Made by a program: the position numbers and the translations under genes. 64,000 nucleotides of DNA, from NCBI GenBank assembly GCA_963643465.1, contig CAVIJT010000013.1, positions 19,574-83,573 of the forward strand, written 5' to 3'. The notes below the pieces were generated by a model. It was given only the letters and a program-made list of their open reading frames with translations, was not told where the DNA came from and did not search any database. Shown here in pieces: positions 14,572-23,341 of this stretch. Source of the stretch: CAG-411 sp963643465. Lineage in GTDB: Bacteria > Bacillota > Clostridia > Lachnospirales > Lachnospiraceae. Within the stretch, counting starts at the first letter, position 1, and every line of letters begins with the position of its first letter.

Positions 14572-15963
14572 CTATTTCACGCGCTCAAGCACGTCCTCAA
14601 TACTACCGGCATTTAAGAAATAACTCTCTGGAATATCATCATGCTTACCTTCTAAGATTTCTTTAAAGCTTCGAATAGTTTCTGAAAGTGGTACATACTT
14701 ACCAGACATACCAGTAAACTGCTCTGCAACGAAAAATGGCTGAGACAAGAATTTCTGAATTTTTCTGGCACGGTTTACAAGTACCTTTTCATCCTCTGAC
14801 AACTCATCCATACCAAGCATGGCAATAATATCCTGAAGTTCTTTGTATCTCTGTAAAATTTCCTGTACTCCACGAGCTACCTGATAATGCTCCTCACCTA
14901 CAATACGTGGGTCAAGAATACGAGATGTGGATTCCAATGGGTCCACAGCAGGATAAATACCAAGTTCTACAATAGAACGTGAAAGTACCGTTGTTGCATC
15001 CAAATGGGCAAATGTTGTAGCTGGAGCAGGGTCCGTCAAGTCATCCGCTGGCACATATACAGCCTGTACGGAAGTAATGGAACCATTCTTTGTAGAAGTA
15101 ATACGTTCCTGCAAAGCACCCATCTCTGTCTGAAGTGTTGGCTGATAACCTACGGCTGATGGCATACGTCCCAAAAGCGCAGACACCTCAGAACCAGCCT
15201 GTGTGAAACGGAAAATATTATCAATAAACAATAATACATCCTTTCCTGCCTCATCACGGAAGTTCTCTGCAATGGTAAGTCCTGTAAGACCTACACGCAT
15301 ACGGGCTCCAGGTGGCTCATTCATCTGACCAAACACCATGGTTGTTTTATCTATAACACCAGATTCTGTCATTTCATAATAAAGGTCATTACCCTCACGG
15401 GTACGCTCACCAACTCCAGTAAATACAGAATATCCACCATGCTCAGTAGCAATATTGGTGATAAGCTCCTGAATAAGTACGGTCTTACCTACTCCGGCAC
15501 CACCAAACAATCCAATTTTACCACCCTTTTGGTATGGACAAAGAAGGTCAACAACCTTAATACCAGTTTCCAAAATCTCAGTAGAGGTTGACTGCTCTTC
15601 AAAAGCAGGTGCCTTTCTGTGAATTGGTCTATATTCTACACCTTCCGGTGCAGGTTTTTCATCAATTGGATCACCAAGTACGTTAAACATACGTCCCAGT
15701 GTTTTTTCTCCAACTGGTACAGAAATCGGTGCTCCAGTAGCAACAGCTTCAGTACCACGAACCAAACCATCTGTTGGTCCCATGGCGATACATCTTACAA
15801 TGTCATCTCCCAAATGCTGTGCTACCTCAACGACAAGTTTACCGCCGTCTTTGGTTTTAATATTGATTGCGTCATTAATCTCTGGAAGATTTCCTTCCGC
15901 AAATTTAATATCCAATACCGCACCGATAATCTGAGTGACTTTTCCAACATTCTGTTCTGCCAT
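14572..15963 (-). CDS. atpD: F1 ATP synthase beta subunit
   Basis: The 463-residue catalytic subunit. It carries the P-loop GGAGVGKTVLIQEL, the GERTREGNDLY catalytic-glutamate region, LLFIDNIFRFTQAGSEVSALLGRMPSAVGYQPTL and the DELSEDEK region that contacts gamma. It hydrolyses or makes ATP at the alpha-beta interface. It lies 31 bases after atpG in the operon. Fully conserved, with nothing missing. Confidence 0.98.
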   Translation of the reverse strand: MAEQNVGKVTQIIGAVLDIKFAEGNLPEINDAINIKTKDGGKLVVEVAQHLGDDIVRCIAMGPTDGLVRGTEAVATGAPISVPVGEKTLGRMFNVLGDPIDEKPAPEGVEYRPIHRKAPAFEEQSTSTEILETGIKVVDLLCPYQKGGKIGLFGGAGVGKTVLIQELITNIATEHGGYSVFTGVGERTREGNDLYYEMTESGVIDKTTMVFGQMNEPPGARMRVGLTGLTIAENFRDEAGKDVLLFIDNIFRFTQAGSEVSALLGRMPSAVGYQPTLQTEMGALQERITSTKNGSITSVQAVYVPADDLTDPAPATTFAHLDATTVLSRSIVELGIYPAVDPLESTSRILDPRIVGEEHYQVARGVQEILQRYKELQDIIAMLGMDELSEDEKVLVNRARKIQKFLSQPFFVAEQFTGMSGKYVPLSETIRSFKEILEGKHDDIPESYFLNAGSIEDVLERVK

Positions 15964-15994
15964 AATCTAATCCTCACTCTCCTATCGCGCTGTC

Positions 15995-16858
15995 CTATTC
16001 TATTGCAGATGCACCTGCAACAATCTCGGTCAACTCCTGTGTAATGCTTGCCTGTCTTGCACGGTTGTACTTCAATGAAAGATCGGCAATCATTTCCTCT
16101 GCATTGTTTGACGCAGAGTCCATAGCCTGCATTCTTGCTCCATTCTCGCTGGCAATCGCCTCGCAAAGAGCGCCATAGATCAAACTATTTACATACTTTG
16201 GAATAATCTCTCCCAAAGCCTCCTCTGCCTCCGGTTCATAATTCATTATTACAAGATCATCCGCAGAATTTCCTTTTTTGTCTTTTTTATCTACGGCTAC
16301 TGGTAATAACTGCATTAAAGTTGGAATCTGTGTAATGGTGTTTTTAAAAATCGTATAAGCAATATAGATTTCTCCTACTTCCTGATTGGAAAAGGCTTCC
16401 AATACCGCTCGTCCAATATCCGCTGCATCTGAAAAGATTGGTCCATTCATCACATCTGAATAATCTGCTACGATTTCATAACCATTACGACGAAGTGCGT
16501 CCCTTCCTTTTCTTCCTACTGCATAAACCAACACATCTTCCTTTACAAAATCACCTTGGGTAAGCAGCTTAACTACATTGTTGTTGTAACCACCTGCCAA
16601 TCCTCGATTGGAAGTTACCACAATTACTGCTTTCTTTTTGCTGTTTCCCGCTTGTAAATATGGATGATTTATATTATCTGATTTTTCAAGAATAGAGGTT
16701 ACTGCATCATACATAAGCTGAAAGTATGGCTTTGACGCTTCCACCTTTCCTTTTGCCTTCTGCAACTTCGCAGTTGACACCACCTTCATAGCTGCGGTAA
16801 TCTGTCCCGTACTTTCAATGGTGGCTTTTCTTCGCTTAATCTCTCTCATAGAGGCCAT
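15995..16858 (-). CDS. atpG: F1 ATP synthase gamma subunit
   Basis: A 287-residue central rotor shaft. The N-terminal helix starts MASMREIKRRKATIESTGQITAAMKVVSTAKLQKAK, and the C-terminal helix contains ARMQAMDSASNNAEEMIADLSLKYNRARQASITQELTEIV, the paired coiled coil that turns inside alpha3beta3. The ATG is 14 bases after the atpA stop. Typical length. Confidence 0.96.
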   Translation of the reverse strand: MASMREIKRRKATIESTGQITAAMKVVSTAKLQKAKGKVEASKPYFQLMYDAVTSILEKSDNINHPYLQAGNSKKKAVIVVTSNRGLAGGYNNNVVKLLTQGDFVKEDVLVYAVGRKGRDALRRNGYEIVADYSDVMNGPIFSDAADIGRAVLEAFSNQEVGEIYIAYTIFKNTITQIPTLMQLLPVAVDKKDKKGNSADDLVIMNYEPEAEEALGEIIPKYVNSLIYGALCEAIASENGARMQAMDSASNNAEEMIADLSLKYNRARQASITQELTEIVAGASAIE

Positions 16859-16872
16859 AATCTACACCCCCT

Positions 16873-18384
16873 CTATTCTTTTGCAAATTCTTTTTTGTAT
16901 TCTTCAATGGCTTTCACCAAAAGTTTCTCCGCATCTTCTGTAAGCACTTTTTCTTCCTTGATACTCTTTGGAAGTTCTGGATATTTGGTATCGATATACT
17001 CAAATAATCCTGACTCAAAGTTCAAAACATCCTCCACTGCAATATCAAGCAAATACTTTTTCGTTGCAGCATAAATAATAATAACCTGATATTCTACTGG
17101 CATCGGCTTATATTGAGGTTGTTTTAACATTTCCTGAATTCGCTCACCTTGTGCCAATTTCTCCTTAGTATCTGCATCAAGATCTGATCCAAACTGCGCA
17201 AAAGATGCAAGCTCACGGAACTGTGCAAGCTCTGTACGAATTGGTCCAGCAATCTTCTTCATGGCTTTAATCTGCGCCGAACCACCTACTCGCGAAACAG
17301 ATAAACCAGCGTTAATAGCAGGGCGGAAACCGGAATTAAACATCTCTGTCTCCAAATAAATCTGTCCATCTGTAATAGAAATTACATTTGTAGGAATATA
17401 TGCAGATACGTCGCCTGCCTGAGTCTCAATAATAGGAAGGGCAGTTAAAGAACCACCACCTAATTTATCTGACAAACGAGCTGCTCTTTCCAATAATCTG
17501 GAATGCAAATAGAATACATCACCTGGATAAGCCTCACGTCCTGGTGGTCTTTTCAGCAACAAGGAAAGTGTACGGTAAGCAGTCGCATGTTTTGATAAAT
17601 CATCATAGATAATCAATACATCCTCACCATTTTCCATCCACTCTTCACCAATAGCACAACCTGAATATGGTGCAATATACTGAAGTGGTGCTAATTCACT
17701 GGCAGTAGCTGCAACTATGGTTGTATAATCCATAGCACCATACTCTTCCAATGTTTTTACAATACTTGCTACCGTAGACGCTTTCTGTCCAATGGCAACA
17801 TAAATACACTTCACATTCTGTCCCTTTTGGTTGATGATTGTATCAATGGCGATAGCTGTCTTACCAGTCTGTCTATCTCCGATAATAAGCTCACGCTGTC
17901 CTCTTCCGATTGGAACCATGGAATCAATCGCCTTAATACCAGTCTGAAGAGGGGTATCTACAGATTTTCTGGAAATAACACCGGATGCTACTCTTTCAAT
18001 CTGACGATACTTTTTGCTCTCAATTGGTCCTTTTCCATCAATCGCCTGTCCAAGTGCATTGACTACTCGACCAAGCATCACATCACCAACGGGTACCTCA
18101 ACTACTCTACCAGTAGTCTTTACCGTATCTCCCTCGTTAATATTCTTACTATCACCAAGTAAAACGGCACCTACATTATCTTCTTCCAGGTTAAGAACCA
18201 TACCATAGATCTCATTTGGGAATTCCAACAACTCACCGGACATGGCATTTTCCAATCCGTGAATACGGGCAATACCATCGGCAACCTGAATTACTGTTCC
18301 CACATCTGAGACTTCTAATTTTGTACTATAATTCTTAATCTGTTCTTTAATCACTGAACTGATCTCTTCTGGTCTCAAATTCAT
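16873..18384 (-). CDS. atpA: F1 ATP synthase alpha subunit
   Basis: A 503-residue non-catalytic nucleotide-binding subunit. It shows GDRQTGKTAIAIDTIINQK (P-loop), IYDDLSKHATAYR, and PGREAYPGDVFYLHSRLLERAARL, the standard alpha-subunit blocks, plus the arginine-finger region near SVSRVGGSAQIKAMK. It follows atpH by 26 bases. Confidence 0.98.
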   Translation of the reverse strand: MNLRPEEISSVIKEQIKNYSTKLEVSDVGTVIQVADGIARIHGLENAMSGELLEFPNEIYGMVLNLEEDNVGAVLLGDSKNINEGDTVKTTGRVVEVPVGDVMLGRVVNALGQAIDGKGPIESKKYRQIERVASGVISRKSVDTPLQTGIKAIDSMVPIGRGQRELIIGDRQTGKTAIAIDTIINQKGQNVKCIYVAIGQKASTVASIVKTLEEYGAMDYTTIVAATASELAPLQYIAPYSGCAIGEEWMENGEDVLIIYDDLSKHATAYRTLSLLLKRPPGREAYPGDVFYLHSRLLERAARLSDKLGGGSLTALPIIETQAGDVSAYIPTNVISITDGQIYLETEMFNSGFRPAINAGLSVSRVGGSAQIKAMKKIAGPIRTELAQFRELASFAQFGSDLDADTKEKLAQGERIQEMLKQPQYKPMPVEYQVIIIYAATKKYLLDIAVEDVLNFESGLFEYIDTKYPELPKSIKEEKVLTEDAEKLLVKAIEEYKKEFAKE

Positions 18385-18410
18385 GATATGTTTGCACCTT
18401 CTTTCCTCTC

Positions 18411-18959
18411 TTAATTTAGCTGTATATTGGCAAGTTCTTTCGCCATAAGATTAATTCTTGTGCGAATGCTGCTATCTACAACTCTATCTCCCACACGGAT
18501 AATCAAACCTCCAATGATTGCCTTATCCACGTGAAAATTCATTTCATAATTTACATAATCTGTTGTTTCCAACAGTTTTGTTTTAATCTGGTTCTTCTGC
18601 TCTTCTGACAATGGAACCGCCGAAGTGACTTCTGCCACTCCCATCTTTTTATTTTCTCTCACCTGTTCCAGAAAATACGTTAAAATTCCCTGTATCTCAT
18701 TATGGCGGTCTTTTTCTACCACCAATACAAGAAATCCTACCATTGTGTCAGACACCTGTCCTTTAAAAATCTTTTCCACAACGGCCACTTTTTCTTCCTT
18801 CACAATCTTTGGATGGTTTAGCAGTTTCAAAAGCTCCGGATTCTCGGACAGTGCATCCATGATTGCTCTAGCTTCCTGTGCCAGTTCATCTAAAGACTGT
18901 TCTTCGATTCCAAGGTCAAACAACGCTTCTCCATAAGTTTTAGAAACTAACTTTGCCAT
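18411..18959 (-). CDS. atpH: F1 ATP synthase delta subunit
   Basis: A 182-residue stator subunit that links F1 to the b-subunit stalk. It has the N-terminal helical domain (SKTYGEALFDLGIEEQSLDELAQEARAI) and the conserved C-terminal block (AIIGGLIIRVGDRVVDSSIRTRINLM). It overlaps the end of atpF by 13 bases, which implies translational coupling. Confidence 0.95.
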   Translation of the reverse strand: MAKLVSKTYGEALFDLGIEEQSLDELAQEARAIMDALSENPELLKLLNHPKIVKEEKVAVVEKIFKGQVSDTMVGFLVLVVEKDRHNEIQGILTYFLEQVRENKKMGVAEVTSAVPLSEEQKNQIKTKLLETTDYVNYEMNFHVDKAIIGGLIIRVGDRVVDSSIRTRINLMAKELANIQLN

Positions 18960-19522
18960 GTGCTATCACCCATCTCTTTTAACGTTTCCTCAATCAGTGA
19001 ATCCTGCTGCTGTGTACTGATGGAGGTCTGTACGATCTTACCAGCCATAGCAGAAGCAATTGTGATCATTTCCTGTTTCACTTCGTCCTTCACTTTATTC
19101 TTTTCCAATGCAATCTCTTTGTCTGCGCGAACACGAATACGGTGTGCCTCTGCCTTTGCTTCCTCTACGATTTCTCGCTCCTGAAGCAAAGCCTTCTTAC
19201 GAGTCTCACTTAAAATTCCTTCTGCTTCTTTATTCACGTCTTTTAATTTGTTTTCATATTCCTCTTTGATACGAATACTATCATCCTTCGCCTTCTGGGC
19301 ATCTTCTAAATCTGCCTCTACTTTTTCCTGGCGAGTCTCTAAAAGTGTTCTTACCGGATTAAACAAGAATTTTGACATAAATAAAAACAGAACAAACACT
19401 GCAAGGGCTGTAATTGCTGCATCCACTAAGAGCTGCATATCCAATCCGAAAATACGGCTATAAGTTTCCTCTCCAACATCTGCTGCAAGAAGAACGTTTG
19501 TCCATAATCTTAATCCACTCAC
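18947..19522 (-). CDS. atpF: F0 ATP synthase b subunit
   Basis: A 191-residue stator stalk with one membrane helix (about residues 32-54, DAAITALAVFVLFLFMSKFLF) and a long charged coiled coil (about 60-180). The start is GTG at 19520-19522, chosen because an AAAGGAGG site sits 7 bases upstream and no ATG lies near. The N-terminal extension before the membrane helix (about 30 residues) is longer than usual and is probably extracytoplasmic. Confidence 0.93.
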   Translation of the reverse strand: MSGLRLWTNVLLAADVGEETYSRIFGLDMQLLVDAAITALAVFVLFLFMSKFLFNPVRTLLETRQEKVEADLEDAQKAKDDSIRIKEEYENKLKDVNKEAEGILSETRKKALLQEREIVEEAKAEAHRIRVRADKEIALEKNKVKDEVKQEMITIASAMAGKIVQTSISTQQQDSLIEETLKEMGDSTWQS

Positions 19523-19621
19523 TGTACGGCCTCCTTTCCCACTTTATTTTGTCTCAATCGGTATCTGTTCATAAACATGCGCTTATGCTTCTATACAATA
19601 CCTAAACAACTACAAATCTTC

Positions 19622-19891
19622 TTATAGCTTTCCAATAAGTGGGTTAGCGAATAATAGAATTAACGCAACAACCAAACCGTACAAACCAGTTGTCTCCGCA
19701 ACCGCCTGTCCTAAAAGCATAGTTGACATAATAGTTCCCTTTGCACCTGGGTTACGTCCAACTGCTGCCGCACCCTGTCCGGCTGCGTTACCCTGTCCAA
19801 TACCAGGACCAATACCGGCGATCATTGCTAAACCTGCTCCAATTGCAGAACCTCCTAATACTAAACCGCGTGCTAACATTTCTGTATCCAT
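19622..19891 (-). CDS. atpE: F0 ATP synthase c subunit, with sodium-binding signature
   Basis: An 89-residue hairpin of two membrane helices that forms the rotor ring. Helix 1 contains P29 and Q33 (GIGPGIGQG); helix 2 contains V64, E66, T67 and T68 (AVAETTGLYG). These match, one residue offset, the sodium ligands Q32, V63, E65, S66 and T67 known from the Ilyobacter tartaricus c ring, so the enzyme is predicted to be sodium-driven. AGGAGG precedes the ATG. The family call is certain; ion specificity is an inference from the motif. Confidence 0.96.
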   Translation of the reverse strand: MDTEMLARGLVLGGSAIGAGLAMIAGIGPGIGQGNAAGQGAAAVGRNPGAKGTIMSTMLLGQAVAETTGLYGLVVALILLFANPLIGKL

Positions 19892-19951
19892 AATAAAATC
19901 CTCCTAATCTTTCCTATAGCACTCTGTGCTACACTATCTTTCTTTTTGTTA

Positions 19952-20716
19952 CTAATCTTCCTCTCCAATTGCGTCCGCCACAAATACCATTGTCAGCATA
20001 CAGAATACAAATGTCTGAATTGCTCCAGAGAACAAATCCAAATACGCATGTAATACTGCAGGCCAAGCCAAAGTAAGGAACCAAGGAATCAAACCATATA
20101 GTAATCCCAACATAATTGTTCCTGACAAAATATTACCAAACAAACGCAATGACATCGAAACTGGTGTTGCCAAATCTCCAATAATGTTCATTGGGAAGAA
20201 GAAGAAAATTGGCTCAAACCAACCCTTCACTTTAGCCAGTTTCTGATACTTAAATCCATTGTACTGGATCATGACAAAGGTGATCAATGCCAGTGGCAAT
20301 GTAACACCATAGTCAGACGTTGGCGACCGAAGTCCCATCAAGCCGGATATGTTTGACAAAAGAATAAAACATGCAAGTGTCCCAATATAATTGGCGAACT
20401 TTGGTCCATGCTTTTTACCCATATTCGAAATTACCAGATTGTCCAATGCCTGTACTAACATTTCCAAAATGTTTACAAACATTCCCGGTTTTTCGTAAGG
20501 ATTCGCCTTTTTCACTGCACGATTTGCCACAATAGCAAATATAATCAGTGTCAAACATACGATGAACAGGGATATATGGGTAGTTGTAATATACAAATCC
20601 TGCCCGAACAATTGATATTTTAAATATCCTTGTGTTCCCAGATCATCTCCGATGTCCGCCCGAATAAAATTCGTTGCAGGCAGCCCCTTTGCAAAATAAG
20701 AGATTTCCCCATTCAA
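19952..20716 (-). CDS. atpB: F0 ATP synthase a subunit
   Basis: A 254-residue polytopic subunit that forms the ion half-channels. The essential arginine lies in PVSMSLRLFGNILSG, and the last helices contain YLDLFSGAIQTFVFCMLTMVF. The start is TTG at 20714-20716, eight bases after GGAGG; the ATG four bases upstream is out of frame. It is followed by atpE after 60 bases. Confidence 0.94.
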   Translation of the reverse strand: MNGEISYFAKGLPATNFIRADIGDDLGTQGYLKYQLFGQDLYITTTHISLFIVCLTLIIFAIVANRAVKKANPYEKPGMFVNILEMLVQALDNLVISNMGKKHGPKFANYIGTLACFILLSNISGLMGLRSPTSDYGVTLPLALITFVMIQYNGFKYQKLAKVKGWFEPIFFFFPMNIIGDLATPVSMSLRLFGNILSGTIMLGLLYGLIPWFLTLAWPAVLHAYLDLFSGAIQTFVFCMLTMVFVADAIGEED

Positions 20717-20749
20717 ACATGCTCCCTCCTTTACATCTTTATTGTATTC

Positions 20750-21154
20750 CTAAGCGTTTTTTTCGCTTTGGTGTATGAAAAATGGCTGTATATAAGCAGA
20801 TACTTTCAAAGCAAACATTCCCACTATTACTCCGCAGGGATGTATCCACTCTTTCATTGCTAATCCTACTACTACAACCATAATCATAATCAGCATACGG
20901 ATTACCGCCTGACCGGACTCGCGCTTTGCCGCACCTACTTCGTCCATATCCAGGCTTTTTTGTAAACTATTGTACAGATGAATGGCAACGATACTTGCGC
21001 CAATGGAACTCCAAAATACTCCAAGAGCAAATGCAATTTTGTCTTGAAAAAAGAATGCGCCAACCAGACTAACTACTGCCGCATAAATAAAATTCCCTAT
21101 AACCAGCCAAAACAATGTCTGTTTTTCACTTCTCATCTCTTCAACTCCTGTCAT
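20750..21154 (-). CDS. atpI: ATP synthase I-like membrane protein
   Basis: A 134-residue protein with four predicted membrane helices (FWLVIGNFIYAAVVSLVGAFFF, FALGVFWSSIGASIVAIHLY, VIRMLIMIMVVVVGLAMKEW, GVIVGMFALKVSAYIQPFF), in the position of AtpI just before atpB. AtpI proteins help assemble the c ring. Its ATG overlaps the stop of the preceding gene (ATGA). Sequence similarity among AtpI proteins is low, so the name rests on topology and position. Confidence 0.75.
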   Translation of the reverse strand: MTGVEEMRSEKQTLFWLVIGNFIYAAVVSLVGAFFFQDKIAFALGVFWSSIGASIVAIHLYNSLQKSLDMDEVGAAKRESGQAVIRMLIMIMVVVVGLAMKEWIHPCGVIVGMFALKVSAYIQPFFIHQSEKNA

Positions 21155-21453
21155 TTACTTTTGTCTTTACCTTGTCGCTTCTCTCGCTCTCTCTTCATAC
21201 TGTCAAAGTATTCTTGCTGTGCATTCTCCCGTTCTAAATCTTTTGCATAAAATCCACGAACCAAATAATAAAAATTCCGAAAAGCTGCCAATACTCCAAG
21301 TCCCATCATCACTAAAAACCAAATGGTGGTCTGAAACTTTTCGTTAAGCCAGAAACCAATGCAACCACATATAAGCAACGGTGATAACATGGTAATAGTC
21401 ACTTGCCAAAACATGACTAACGCCTTGACAACGTTGTTGCGTTCTTTCTTCAA
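21151..21453 (-). CDS. atpZ: AtpZ/AtpI-family membrane protein
   Basis: About 100 residues with two membrane helices (WQVTITMLSPLLICGCIGFWL and IWFLVMMGLGVLAAFRNFYYLVR) separated by a short loop, the AtpZ/AtpI architecture, and a basic C-terminus. I place the start at TTG 21451-21453 because GGAGAGG lies 9 bases upstream; the frame can also open at GTG 21471 but that has no ribosome site. It is the first gene of the atp operon. AtpZ has been linked to ion supply and assembly of F0. Confidence 0.75.
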   Translation of the reverse strand: MKKERNNVVKALVMFWQVTITMLSPLLICGCIGFWLNEKFQTTIWFLVMMGLGVLAAFRNFYYLVRGFYAKDLERENAQQEYFDSMKREREKRQGKDKSK

Positions 21454-21554
21454 GCCTATCTTCCTCTCCACTATAACTTATCCATGATATAGGCAAAAAG
21501 ATATTTTGACCCATATCTTACTATTTATGCACAATTACAAATACACACAATTTA

Positions 21555-21582
21555 ATTATACTACTTTTTAGAAAATTGTCCA
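21555..21582 (-). promoter_or_regulatory. Promoter of the atp operon
   Basis: Minus strand: TGGACA (21582-21577), 16-base spacer, TATAAT (21560-21555), about 100 bases before atpZ. Confidence 0.7.
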
Positions 21583-21677
21583 TAAAAAGAAATTTTGCTG
21601 TCGAAATTTTAATAATTCTGTAATATTTCTCCATAAATTGGAATATTCTTTTCTCCATTCACACTTTGGTATTTCTA

Positions 21678-21759
21678 TTTTGCATTTCATCAATTTGTGA
21701 TATACTATATTTTATCAATTTGTTTCACAATTGATTTTTTAACCGCTCACAAGGCGGTT
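21678..21759 (+). promoter_or_regulatory. Promoter and leader hairpin of the DUF402 gene
   Basis: TTTTGC (21678-21683), 17-base spacer, TATACT (21701-21706). The leader then contains AACCGC (21741-21746) pairing with GCGGTT (21754-21759) and, later, a T-rich stretch before the GGAGGG ribosome site. The hairpin may be a weak attenuator. Confidence 0.5.
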
Positions 21760-21789
21760 CCTATCTTATTTTTTTTGGAGGGATTACTT

Positions 21790-22281
21790 ATGACAAGCAC
21801 AAAACCCATTTTATATAGAAAACGTTTCATTCCCGATGAAATCATTCATCTAAAAGACGATGTTATTTTACATTTGGACTCTTCTGTTATTATTACCAAA
21901 TGGAACTCATTAAAACCAAGAAAAGATATTTCTACTGGTATTTCTGCATATTTTATGGAAGATGGCTTTAAAGTCAGCAAAGTATTTGACAAACATCACA
22001 AACTGGTCTATTGGTATTGCGATATTATTGAGACATCCTACGATCCAGTACAGAATTCTTATTCTTTTTTAGATTTACTGGCAGATGTACTTGTATACCC
22101 AGATGGGTCCGTACACGTAGTAGATTTAGATGAGATTGCTGATGCGTTGGAGAACAAGCGCATTGATAAATCTATAGCATGTAAAGCACTTCGCCTTTGT
22201 AATCATTTGTTAGATATTATCTATTCAGGAAAGTTCAAGAAATATCAAAATATCGTCAACAAATATGAAAATCAACAATAA
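21790..22281 (+). CDS. DUF402 domain protein
   Basis: A 163-residue cytosolic protein; the ATG at 21790 follows TTGGAGGG. It has the DUF402 core with VYWYCDIIE and LADVLVYPDGSVHVVDLDEIADAL, acidic residues that in solved family members bind a divalent metal. Some DUF402 proteins are nucleoside di/triphosphatases, others are fused to RNA-binding domains; this one lacks an RNA-binding extension. It is convergent with rpiB, sharing a bidirectional terminator, and divergent from the atp operon. Function is inferred only at the fold level. Confidence 0.8.
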   Translation: MTSTKPILYRKRFIPDEIIHLKDDVILHLDSSVIITKWNSLKPRKDISTGISAYFMEDGFKVSKVFDKHHKLVYWYCDIIETSYDPVQNSYSFLDLLADVLVYPDGSVHVVDLDEIADALENKRIDKSIACKALRLCNHLLDIIYSGKFKKYQNIVNKYENQQ

Positions 22282-22301
22282 GATTAAAAGTTTCGCAAAA
22301 G

Positions 22302-22327
22302 AAAAAAAGGGGGCAATCCCCCTTTTG
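22302..22327. terminator. Bidirectional terminator between DUF402 gene and rpiB
   Basis: AAAAGGGGG-CAAT-CCCCCTTTT is a perfect stem with a 4-base loop and A/T tracts on both sides, between convergent genes. Confidence 0.92.
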
Positions 22328-22353
22328 CTTTCTAAAAATATTCTTATCACATA

Positions 22354-22782
22354 CTAATCTTCAATCTGCGCAATTCTTCGAATATGTCTTTCATCATTAG
22401 AAAATGGTGTGTGCAAGAACGTATCTACAATTTTCACAGCAAGTCCCGGCCCGATGACTCTTGCACCCATAGCTACAATATTGGCATCATTATGCTCTCT
22501 GGTTGCCTGTGCGCTGAAACAATCATGGCAAAGTGCCGCACGAATTCCTTTTACCTTATTGGCTGCAATAGAAATTCCAATACCGGTTCCACAAATAAGG
22601 ATTCCCTTCTCTGCTTCTCCATCCGCTACTGCATGTGCTACTTTTTTTGCATATTCTGGATAATCTACGGAATTGGTATCATAACACCCATAATCTTTGT
22701 ACTCCAATTTCTGTTCCTCTAAGTATTTGATAATTTCCTGTTTTAATTCATAACCACCATGGTCGCATCCAATTGCTATCAT
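22354..22782 (-). CDS. rpiB: Ribose-5-phosphate isomerase B
   Basis: A 142-residue cytosolic isomerase of the RpiB/LacAB family. It has IGCDHGGYELK (phosphate and substrate binding), ILICGTGIGISIAANK and the HDCFSAQATREHNDANIVAMGARV block with the general-base cysteine region. It interconverts ribose-5-P and ribulose-5-P in the pentose phosphate pathway. It is the last gene of the series Sua5 - phosphatase-like - rpiB, an order shared with Bacillus ywlC-ywlE-ywlF. Confidence 0.95.
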   Translation of the reverse strand: MIAIGCDHGGYELKQEIIKYLEEQKLEYKDYGCYDTNSVDYPEYAKKVAHAVADGEAEKGILICGTGIGISIAANKVKGIRAALCHDCFSAQATREHNDANIVAMGARVIGPGLAVKIVDTFLHTPFSNDERHIRRIAQIED

Positions 22783-22831
22783 TGTAAATCTCCTTTCGTT
22801 TATCAGAATGCCTACAAATCAGGCATGTCCA

Positions 22832-23317
22832 TTACTCCACAGAAGCCTCTGTGTCCTGTAATCCATACATTTTCTTTAATTTTATCACAATTTTTTTTAT
22901 AACGCGAGACATTGTAGCAAAACATTCCTCATATTCCACTAAAGTCCCACCATATGGGTCCATCATATCGTTTTCTTCTTCAATAAAACCAAGCATTGTA
23001 TACACACTGCCTATTCCTAAAAAATCTCTTGCAATTTTTTCTTTTTGGGCAACCGTCATAGTAAGCACAAGGGTATCTTCATCCACATCTTCCACATCAA
23101 GCATTTTAGCTGTCCGTTCTTCCTCTAATGAAAGTCCATGATTAATCAGAACCACCTGAGTCTTAGGATTTACCGGTTCTGGAAATAAAACCACCATGCC
23201 TCTTGATTCAATGACTACTTCTTCATCTGTCACCATGCTCTTACATATCTTCTCCGCCATAAGGCTGGTAGCCGTATTATCTTCGCATACAAAAAGTATT
23301 TTTTTATATCTTCTCAT
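22832..23317 (-). CDS. Degenerate low-molecular-weight protein phosphatase (YwlE-like), catalytic Arg lost
   Basis: A 161-residue protein of the low-molecular-weight phosphatase family. The start is ATG 23315-23317 after TGGAGGG. Its P-loop reads VCEDNTATSLMAE where active enzymes read VCTGNTCRSPMAE. Cys11 is kept, but the second cysteine is Ala16 and the phosphate-binding arginine is Thr17, and Pro is Leu19. The late DP motif survives in MMDPYGG. Position between Sua5 and rpiB matches ywlE, the arginine phosphatase that counteracts McsB in Bacillus. With no arginine the protein is unlikely to be a normal phosphatase; it may bind phospho-residues or have lost function. The reading frame is intact. 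Confidence 0.8.
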   Translation of the reverse strand: MRRYKKILFVCEDNTATSLMAEKICKSMVTDEEVVIESRGMVVLFPEPVNPKTQVVLINHGLSLEEERTAKMLDVEDVDEDTLVLTMTVAQKEKIARDFLGIGSVYTMLGFIEEENDMMDPYGGTLVEYEECFATMSRVIKKIVIKLKKMYGLQDTEASVE

Positions 23318-23341
23318 AAATCCCTCCACATTAGCAACAGG

